5,780 nucleotides of DNA from contig JAQVMI010000135.1 in the NCBI GenBank assembly GCA_028703735.1, positions 1 to 5,780 on the forward strand. Direction: 5' to 3'. The stretch is from Candidatus Cloacimonadota bacterium. Its GTDB lineage: Bacteria > Cloacimonadota > Cloacimonadia > Cloacimonadales > Cloacimonadaceae. Position numbers and translations under genes: made by a program. The notes beneath the pieces are model-generated. The model searched no databases. It was not told the origin of the DNA and worked only from the letters and a program-made list of their open reading frames with translations. Shown here piece by piece: positions 1 to 4,118 of the stretch (position 1 is the stretch's first letter; each line of letters starts with the position of its first letter).

Positions 1-395
1 ACAATATTGCTGCTGGCATCATTTACCGTAACTGACCTTTGTGTCCATGTGGAGTTGTGAGGCTTAGGATAATCGGCAATAGTAGTAAAAGCCCCACCAC
101 CTACGCTTTTCATAACCCTATACGAAATTGCAGAAGCTGACGCTGAACCCTTCGCCCAAAATGTAAGAGTGCCGGCAGTATTAACAGATGGGAACTGTAA
201 GTACTTGTTAGTTGCATTAAATCCAGCTCCATTTGTACCAGTCAGAGTGCCGTGGTTAGCTGAAGAATTAAAATAAACATCTCCCGACCAACCACTAGGC
301 ATTGAGGTTGTAGGGAATCCTTGGCTTATGAGGTCCGCACCCCACATTAAACTTGCTGTAAGCAATATCACTATTGCTAAAGTAAACTTTCTCAT
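1..395 (-). CDS. Secreted beta-rich protein, N-terminal part (runs off the window)
   Basis: I translated this partial gene by hand from the ATG at 395; the frame stays open for 131 codons to the left edge. The protein starts with a typical Sec signal peptide: MRK, a hydrophobic core up to about residue 17, and likely cleavage near residue 20 after WGA. The mature part is rich in Ser, Thr, Gly and Asn and contains 'MPSGWSGD' and 'AGTLTFWAKG'. These resemble the jelly-roll 'choice-of-anchor' or cleaved-adhesin-like modules of secreted proteins in Bacteroidetes and Cloacimonadota. The start is supported by AGGGAGG four bases upstream (400-406). The C-terminal domains, which would show whether it is an enzyme, an adhesin or carries a sorting tail, are outside the window. 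Function is unknown; export is well supported. Confidence 0.8.
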   Translation of the reverse strand, partial: MRKFTLAIVILLTASLMWGADLISQGFPTTSMPSGWSGDVYFNSSANHGTLTGTNGAGFNATNKYLQFPSVNTAGTLTFWAKGSASASAISYRVMKSVGGGAFTTIADYPKPHNSTWTQRSVTVNDASSNI

Positions 396-399
396 AATT

Positions 400-406
400 C
401 CTCCCT
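400..406 (-). promoter_or_regulatory. Ribosome binding site of the partial secreted-protein gene
   Basis: On the minus strand the sequence reads AGGGAGG, then AATT, then ATG. This near-perfect Shine-Dalgarno fixes the start at 395. The same GAGGAATT-ATG style recurs in front of the surface protein gene at 3840. Confidence 0.75.
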
Positions 407-419
407 GAATTACGTGTAA

Positions 420-569
420 CTATATTATTAGATTATAATTTAACCTTTCAGTGCCATAATATTGGTTTGCCCAATTCTGGCAAGTTAATTTTTCTTCACT
501 ATCCTGGTCTTGGTTAAGACATACCTGACATCGTGTGTGGACTTTATCCTTAGATTGTTGTTTTTTCAT
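420..569 (-). CDS. Doubtful small ORF, 49 residues, with Cys motif
   Basis: An ATG at 569 opens a 49-codon frame ending in TAG at 420-422, only 24 bp before the start of the secreted-protein gene. The product begins MKKQQSKDK, is hydrophilic and lysine/glutamine-rich, and has H11, C14, C17 and C30 (H-x2-C-x2-C-x12-C), which could suggest a small metal-binding knuckle. Against it: the G-run that would serve as ribosome binding site (about 570-578) touches the start codon with no usable spacer, the ORF is short, and the candidate TATAAT for the next gene lies inside it. I do not recognise the protein. It may be a real small gene, a degraded remnant, or chance. Confidence 0.22.
   Translation of the reverse strand: MKKQQSKDKVHTRCQVCLNQDQDSEEKLTCQNWANQYYGTERLNYNLII
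432..437 (-). promoter_or_regulatory. Possible -10 box (TATAAT)
   Basis: A perfect TATAAT on the minus strand lies 36 bases before the ATG at 395. It would place the transcript start near 425 and give a leader of about 30 nt. I see no convincing -35 hexamer 16-18 bases upstream, and the surrounding DNA is AT-rich, so a chance match is possible. Confidence 0.35.
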
Positions 570-601
570 CTCCCCCCCACTTTCTACGATAGAATATTAT
601 C

Positions 602-640
602 AGTCCCAGCGGGACGACAGGTATTAGCGACGGGGTTATA
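602..640 (+). repeat. REP-like unit F1 (truncated)
   Basis: It has an intact hairpin 1 (603-615) and spacer, but hairpin 2 is degenerate (GACGGGGTTATA), lacking the 3' arm. The next unit begins directly after it. Confidence 0.75.
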
Positions 641-642
641 GC

Positions 643-689
643 AGTCCCAGCGGGACGGCAGATATTAGCGACGGGTTTTAACCCGGCGG
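643..689 (+). repeat. REP-like unit F2
   Basis: A full 47-nt unit with hairpin 1 GTCCCAGCGGGAC, spacer GGCAGATATTAGCGA and hairpin 2 CGGGTTTTAACCCG followed by GCGG. F3 starts exactly 72 nt further on, which keeps the minus-strand reading frame and gives a false repetitive ORF. Confidence 0.88.
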
Positions 690-714
690 TAACGGATATA
701 CCACATACCAGATA

Positions 715-761
715 AGTCCCATCGGGACGGCAGATATTAGCGACGGGTTTTAACCCGGCGG
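715..761 (+). repeat. REP-like unit F3
   Basis: A full 47-nt unit that differs from F2 only in the hairpin 1 loop (ATC instead of AGC). It is followed by AAAGGGAAATACC, which also follows unit F5 on the other side of the transposase. It therefore marks the left edge of the large direct repeat. Confidence 0.88.
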
Positions 762-784
762 AAAGGGAAATACCATAATAAGTC

Positions 785-867
785 AAGTCCCAGCGGGACG
801 ACAGGTGATATTATGCTCGGATTATAAGATTACCTTTATAACACCATCTATCGTCCCTATGGGACTT
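785..867. repeat. REPIN-like inverted doublet, left copy
   Basis: Two hairpin-1 half units face each other. AAGTCCCAGCGGGACGACAG begins the left arm, and its imperfect reverse complement ends the right arm at GGGACTT. The arms are about 30 nt each around a central loop of some 20-25 nt, and each arm carries its own small hairpin (787-799 and 853-865). REPINs are defined as two REPs in inverted orientation, so the form matches, although the sequence family differs. Confidence 0.75.
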
Positions 868-891
868 ATCTATCCGTATTGAGATCATTAT

Positions 892-938
892 CGCCGGGTT
901 AAAACCCGTCGTTATTACCTTTCATCCCTAACGGGATT
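892..938 (-). repeat. REP-like unit R1
   Basis: A full 47-nt unit in reverse orientation: CGCCGGGTTAAAACCCG, spacer, then hairpin 1 as ATCCCTAACGGGAT. The outer stem pair is A:T where the forward units have G:C. The 39-nt stretch 916-954 is identical to 1780-1818 beyond the transposase. Confidence 0.88.
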
Positions 939-968
939 TTGGGGGTATACTTACATGTTATATTGCTC

Positions 969-1015
969 CGCCAGGGTTTTAACCCGTCGCTAACACCTGC
1001 CATCCCTTCGGGATT
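969..1015 (-). repeat. REP-like unit R2
   Basis: A full-length reverse unit, more diverged than R1. Hairpin 2 is GGGTTTTAACCC with a changed flank (CGCCAGGG), and hairpin 1 is ATCCCTTCGGGAT with a three-base loop. It is the last unit before the transposase stop codon, 57 bp away. Confidence 0.85.
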
Positions 1016-1071
1016 ATCCGTTCCATCACTGCTTTGACTTTTTGATTCAAACGGGATATTTGGGATTCTGG

Positions 1072-1524
1072 CTAATCTGGTAAATAATTCGTATTGTATT
1101 CAATATTATGATTCTGCAGAAATATCTCGTATTCTTCACGGGCTGACATGTGGCGATGATGTTCAGACTGTGTGTCTATGTAGAGTTTTACTTTTTCCAC
1201 CACACTTTGAGATACAGAAAATGCTCCATAGCCAGCCTGCCAGTAAAATTGTCTGGGGAACAATCTGGTTTCATTTGCCCAATGACTGGAATTGGCTTTG
1301 GTGAACTTGGCGAATTCGGATACAGAGATTTCAGGATGTAACCGTACCAACATATGAACATGGTCTTCCATGCCATTTATGGCGACAACATAGCCCTTCT
1401 TCTCTGTGGTTAGCTTTACCAAATATGGGTAGAGGCGATCTTTTATGTCAGTTTTAAGCGCATTTTCTCTTCCTTGGACGTTGTAAATATAATGGATGTA
1501 TACTTGTGTGAAGCTATTCGCCAT
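1072..1524 (-). CDS. Y1 (HUH) transposase, IS200/RAYT-like
   Basis: The 150-residue product belongs to the Y1 transposase superfamily (Pfam Y1_Tnp type), single-strand DNA nickases that join and cut DNA through a tyrosine and recognise hairpins. The HUH motif is H55-V-H57 in 'MEDHVHMLV'. The catalytic tyrosine is most likely Y115 in 'VKLYIDTQSEHH', with Q119 as the usual metal-ligand neighbour. 'FYWQAGYGAFSVSQS' (93-107) and the C-terminal 'IEYNTNYLPD' are also typical of the family. The length matches full-size members, so it looks intact. GGGAGGA (1528-1534) supports the ATG at 1524. No TnpB or other cargo gene is present. REP-like hairpin units flank the gene on both sides, as in REP-associated tyrosine transposases, and these repeats are the likely substrate by inference. 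An ordinary IS200-type TnpA that landed in an older repeat cluster is the alternative. Confidence 0.92.
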   Translation of the reverse strand: MANSFTQVYIHYIYNVQGRENALKTDIKDRLYPYLVKLTTEKKGYVVAINGMEDHVHMLVRLHPEISVSEFAKFTKANSSHWANETRLFPRQFYWQAGYGAFSVSQSVVEKVKLYIDTQSEHHRHMSAREEYEIFLQNHNIEYNTNYLPD

Positions 1525-1527
1525 GTT

Positions 1528-1534
1528 TCCTCCC
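1528..1534 (-). promoter_or_regulatory. Ribosome binding site of the transposase gene
   Basis: GGGAGGA on the minus strand stands three bases before the ATG at 1524. It is strong for a transposase gene, whose translation is often kept weak, and I see no hairpin covering it. Confidence 0.65.
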
Positions 1535-1573
1535 GTGGGTTTTATGTTTTTATTCCTTTCGCAATATGAAAAT

Positions 1574-1620
1574 AGTCCCAGTGGGACGACAGGTATCAGC
1601 GACGGGTTTTAACCCGGCGG
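1574..1620 (+). repeat. REP-like unit F5
   Basis: A full 47-nt forward unit with hairpin 1 GTCCCAGTGGGAC, spacer GACAGGTATCAGCGA and an intact hairpin 2. It begins 49 bp upstream of the transposase start codon, so the transposase promoter must lie in or next to it. It corresponds to F3 on the left. Confidence 0.88.
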
Positions 1621-1644
1621 AAAGGGAAATACCGCACCCCCGCC

Positions 1645-1731
1645 AAGTCCCAGCGGGACGACGGGTGATATTATGCTACGGTTGCTTATCTCCATAGTAT
1701 ACTAACACCATCTGTCGTCCCTACAGGACTT
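1645..1731. repeat. REPIN-like inverted doublet, right copy
   Basis: This is the counterpart of 785-867. The arms are well conserved, while the central loop (about 1676-1704) differs clearly from the left copy. The second arm's hairpin is GTCCCTACAGGAC, with one C/A mismatch where the left copy is fully paired (GTCCCTATGGGAC). Confidence 0.75.
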
Positions 1732-1755
1732 ATCTATCCGTATTGATATCTTTAT

Positions 1756-1802
1756 CGCCGGGTTAAAACCCGTCGCTAATACCTTTCATCCCTAACGGGA
1801 TT
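1756..1802 (-). repeat. REP-like unit R3
   Basis: A full 47-nt reverse unit with hairpin 2 CGGGTTAAAACCCG and hairpin 1 ATCCCTAACGGGAT. It corresponds to R1 and is almost identical to it. Confidence 0.88.
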
Positions 1803-1832
1803 TTGGGGGTATACTTACTCATTACATTATTT

Positions 1833-1866
1833 CGCCGGGTTAATACCTTTCATCCCTAACGGGATT
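1833..1866 (-). repeat. REP-like unit R4 (13-nt internal deletion)
   Basis: The unit is 34 nt long. It runs from CGCCGGGTTAA directly into TACCTTTCATCCC, so the 3' arm of hairpin 2 and part of the spacer are gone. A TAA at both edges of the missing segment suggests deletion by slippage between short direct repeats. Hairpin 1 is intact. Its position corresponds to R2 on the left. Confidence 0.75.
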
Positions 1867-2066
1867 GGGTGAGTATTCTTACTCTGTGCATTGTTTCGCC
1901 CTTACTCTGTGCATTGCTCCGCTAGGTTAAAACCCGTCGTTATTACCTTTCATCCCTAAAGGGATTGGGTGAGTATTCTTACTCTGTGCATTGTTTCGCC
2001 CTTACTCTGTGCATTGTTTCGCTAGGTTAAAACCCGTCGTTATTACCTTTCATCCCTAAAGGGATT
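1867..2066 (-). repeat. Two tandem 100-bp copies, each with one REP-like unit
   Basis: The copies 1867-1966 and 1967-2066 differ at only two positions (GCTCCG against GTTTCG). Each is GGGTGAGTATTC, then two runs of CTTACTCTGTGCATTG about 23 bp apart, then a full reverse unit: R5 at 1920-1966 and R6 at 2020-2066. In both units hairpin 2 is weakened to GGTT/AACC (GCTAGGTT), while hairpin 1 is ATCCCTAAAGGGAT, a perfect 12-nt stem sequence. The near identity points to a recent duplication. Confidence 0.88.
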
Positions 2067-2076
2067 TACGAGATCA

Positions 2077-3840
2077 CTATTTCATTAAAACAGCTTTTTT
2101 AATAAAGCGTTTCAGCCCACATTTCATTTCAACCCAATATATTCCAGAAGCGCAAGAAGAGCCATTTTCTGCAGTACCATTCCAAATTATCGCATAAGCT
2201 GCAGGTATCTTGAAGCCTTCCTTAAAAGAACGAACCAATTGCCCTCGTGCATTATAGATGTTTATCAATACTTCGCTGTTTTGCTCAATTTGATATTGTA
2301 TTGTGGTATTTGGGTTAAATGGGTTGGGGTAGATGCTGGAGATTCCGTTGATAATAGGAGAATTGGGAGTAGGGTTATCGCCATCAATACTATGCATTAC
2401 TCCAGTGGGACCAAAATAGGCTACTCCTCCATCCAAATCTATAGCCTGTAGCCAGTAATAATAGTATCCATCTGCTGTAAGCTCATCATCAATAAACTGG
2501 TAATTAACAGCTTGTGAAGAATTTGTGCCACTAATAAGATGGCTAATTTTGGTTGCATTATCCAATTCAGGATTTTCGGCTCGCTGGATATAATAACCAA
2601 GTAAGCCAGATTCGGATTGTGTGATCCAATTGATATTGATGGTATTAAACTGTGATTCTATTGCAGAAAAATGAGATAATTCCACAGGTAAGGTGGTTTC
2701 TAAAGTGCGCAAAATGCTGGGATTATTACTTGCTGAACCAGTGTTATACTTAGTGGTTAACCCGCTTCCTGAATATTCATAAATCCTAACCCAGTAATCT
2801 GTATCAGGATTTAAGCCAGTTACCGTAACTGAATTTGCATCCCCATTATACACTACCTGCTGCCCTCTTGTGCTATAAACTGGGTTCCCCACCGGATCGG
2901 TACCATCAGAAGGAGGGATGAACTCGTTAACTGTGTTTATCAATACAACTCTATTTCCCCCATTTCCATTAGTCCAGCTTAAGTTTAATGATTGCTCCTG
3001 GACTGATGGGGAACTTATTTCGGAAGCCTGAGTTGCTGGATATGCAGGGAAAGAATTTGAATAAACAATGTTATCCAGATAACAATTGGCAACATTCCCG
3101 CTACTCGTCTCCCCATAAAACATAAATGAATCTATGGTTGAGTAATTTGTCAAAGCTCCTGTAGATAGATTATTATGTCTTAATCCATTAATCCAGATAT
3201 CCTGTTTGTCAGAAGCCAGTGAAAAGGATGATCCGTTACGATAGTAGGTTGTGTTTCCGACAGAATTATTTGCGAAAACTTCCACAGTACATATCTGTGT
3301 TTGCTTCATAGGTGTAGAACCAAGATTTAGCCAAGTAGTTCCACTCCGGTATTTTGTGGTTAAAGTTCCTCCGGTGCCAAATGTCCATTGAAGACCTGTA
3401 AACAACTGTAAATTGGTATATCCATTATTATCCGAAAATGTTGCACCACTACCCTGAAGAAAATAAAAGACGCCTGAAGTGGCTGAACCGATTCCTGTAG
3501 CAGCACCAAACAAAGCATCAAAACGAGTATAATAAACTTGAGATGCAGGGTATCCATAGATGGAAAACTTGTTAACAGCACCTGTTGAGGCAGCCACGAT
3601 CCTTAGTTCAGAGCCATCACCCAAGCCTGATAATCCAGGATTTTCCAAGTTAAAACTTCCACCCGCTGCTCCAATTCTCACTCTATCATTCCCTGCCGGT
3701 GCAGCAGGTAAAAAAGTTGTTGAAGGGGTGGTAGAAGTAAATACTCCTGTTCCAGTTCCAAAATCGTAGCTCCAAGGTTGAGCCAATAGATTAGCAACTA
3801 CAAAAAGTAAAAATATCACAAGCCACGTGTTCTTTTTCAT
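2077..3840 (-). CDS. Modular secreted/surface protein with Fn3 and C-terminal sorting-type tail
   Basis: The 587-residue product begins MKKNTW and has a signal peptide up to about residue 20 (cleavage after NLLA). Residues ~21-263 form a Ser/Thr/Gly/Asn-rich beta-sandwich-like domain of unknown role. Residues ~268-380 contain an Fn3-like module ('VTGLNPDTDYWVRIYEYSG'). The segment ~384-475, starting 'LPVELSHFSA', is a second beta module common in such proteins. The tail ~502-587, with YPNPFNP at 504-510 and 'GIYWVEMK' near the end, matches FlgD-Ig/Por-secretion-type C-terminal domains, which are cleaved export and anchoring signals in type IX secretion. That the tail works this way here is inference. 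The frame opens 10 codons earlier at 3870, but only the ATG at 3840 has a Shine-Dalgarno. No catalytic motif is visible, so binding or adhesion is likelier than enzymatic activity. Confidence 0.88.
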   Translation of the reverse strand: MKKNTWLVIFLLFVVANLLAQPWSYDFGTGTGVFTSTTPSTTFLPAAPAGNDRVRIGAAGGSFNLENPGLSGLGDGSELRIVAASTGAVNKFSIYGYPASQVYYTRFDALFGAATGIGSATSGVFYFLQGSGATFSDNNGYTNLQLFTGLQWTFGTGGTLTTKYRSGTTWLNLGSTPMKQTQICTVEVFANNSVGNTTYYRNGSSFSLASDKQDIWINGLRHNNLSTGALTNYSTIDSFMFYGETSSGNVANCYLDNIVYSNSFPAYPATQASEISSPSVQEQSLNLSWTNGNGGNRVVLINTVNEFIPPSDGTDPVGNPVYSTRGQQVVYNGDANSVTVTGLNPDTDYWVRIYEYSGSGLTTKYNTGSASNNPSILRTLETTLPVELSHFSAIESQFNTININWITQSESGLLGYYIQRAENPELDNATKISHLISGTNSSQAVNYQFIDDELTADGYYYYWLQAIDLDGGVAYFGPTGVMHSIDGDNPTPNSPIINGISSIYPNPFNPNTTIQYQIEQNSEVLINIYNARGQLVRSFKEGFKIPAAYAIIWNGTAENGSSCASGIYWVEMKCGLKRFIKKAVLMK

Positions 3841-3844
3841 GAAT

Positions 3845-3851
3845 TCCTCTT
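3845..3851 (-). promoter_or_regulatory. Ribosome binding site that decides the surface protein start
   Basis: AAGAGGA followed by ATTC and ATG (3840) on the minus strand. The upstream in-frame ATGs at 3870 and 3867 follow an AT-rich stretch without any Shine-Dalgarno. Starting there would put a hydrophilic ten-residue extension in front of the signal peptide. Confidence 0.7.
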
Positions 3852-3906
3852 GAGATGAGTTAATCATCATAATTTATTAATAGGTGTGTGAATGCAATAT
3901 GTAACA

Positions 3907-3932
3907 AAGGGCAGGCTATAAAACCCGCCCTT
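3907..3932 (-). terminator. Terminator-like hairpin downstream of the sugar transferase gene
   Basis: Read as RNA from the minus strand, AAGGGCGGG pairs with CCUGCCCUU (nine pairs, one G-U wobble) around an eight-base loop UUUUAUAG, followed by UUUGUU. The stem favours this strand because the wobble becomes a mismatch on the other. The U tract is interrupted, and the hairpin is 187 bp beyond the sugar transferase stop, so a dispersed palindromic element is the alternative. It lies shortly before the surface protein gene and would insulate it. Confidence 0.4.
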
Positions 3933-4032
3933 ACAACAGCTTACAAAGCCATGCTACGAAAGTAATAGGTAAAGCCATACCAGAATCCAACCTCATGCAT
4001 AGCTAACCGAAAACAGTAGAATTAGTTTCTCC

Positions 4033-4073
4033 ATTCGTGAAAATTCGTGATCTTTCATTCGTGCTAATTCGTG
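4033..4073. repeat. Four ATTCGTG heptamers in a short array
   Basis: ATTCGTG occurs at 4033, 4043, 4057 and 4067, with centre spacings of 10, 14 and 10 bp. It forms two pairs 24 bp apart, reading CACGAAT on the minus strand. Nothing else in the window shares the motif. Similar 'CACGAATT' strings are, as far as I recall, scattered between genes in many environmental genomes. The role is unknown. Confidence 0.6.
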
Positions 4074-4118
4074 GTAAAAAAACTTGAAAACCGCTCTATG
4101 TATCTCATCTGCGATATA

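Larger units (their letters stand above)
602..1015. repeat. Left REP-like repeat cluster (3' side of the transposase gene)
   Basis: The cluster holds forward units F1-F3, then an inverted doublet (785-867), then reverse units R1 and R2. The 47-nt unit has, in order: hairpin 1 (GTCCCAGCGGGAC type), a spacer like GACAGGTATTAGCGA, and hairpin 2 (CGGGTTTTAACCCG), ending in GCGG. The whole cluster is roughly symmetrical about the doublet, with forward units on one side and reverse units on the other. No credible gene is encoded here. Confidence 0.9.
1574..2066. repeat. Right REP-like repeat cluster (5' side of the transposase gene)
   Basis: It contains F5, an inverted doublet (1645-1731), R3, the deleted unit R4, and two 100-bp tandem copies carrying R5 and R6. 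Up to 1866 it repeats the left cluster from 715 onward in the same order and orientation. Beyond that it has its own tandem expansion. It ends 10 bp from the stop codon of the surface protein gene. Confidence 0.9.

Noticed and set aside
550..786. Minus-strand 78-residue ORF
   Set aside because: It is made of REP-like units F1-F3 read in frame, with the same peptide twice. It has no ribosome binding site and is best explained as a repeat-derived false gene.
1150..1376. ORFs within the transposase gene in other frames (1150-1341 plus, 1188-1376 minus)
   Set aside because: They overlap the Y1 transposase, which has clear family motifs. They lack ribosome binding sites and recognisable sequence.
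602..2066. CRISPR array
   Set aside because: The units are palindromic pairs in both orientations with variable sequence and irregular spacing. They are not identical direct repeats with unique spacers of constant length, and no cas gene is present.
2239..2451. Plus-strand ORF inside the surface protein gene
   Set aside because: It is antisense to the Fn3/tail coding region, has no start signals and shows a composition typical of a shadow frame.
3360..3769. ORFs at 3360-3581 (minus) and 3560-3769 (plus)
   Set aside because: They are out-of-frame readings of the N-terminal beta domain of the surface protein, with no independent support.
3841..3870. Ten-codon N-terminal extension of the surface protein (MMINSSQEEF)
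   Set aside because: There is no Shine-Dalgarno before 3870. The strong AAGAGGA serves the ATG at 3840, which begins a normal signal peptide.
4076..4118. Intrinsic terminator at the seven-T run (minus strand) behind the sugar transferase
   Set aside because: The T run is clear, but only a three-pair stem (CGC/GCG) can be formed before it, so I do not call a terminator there.
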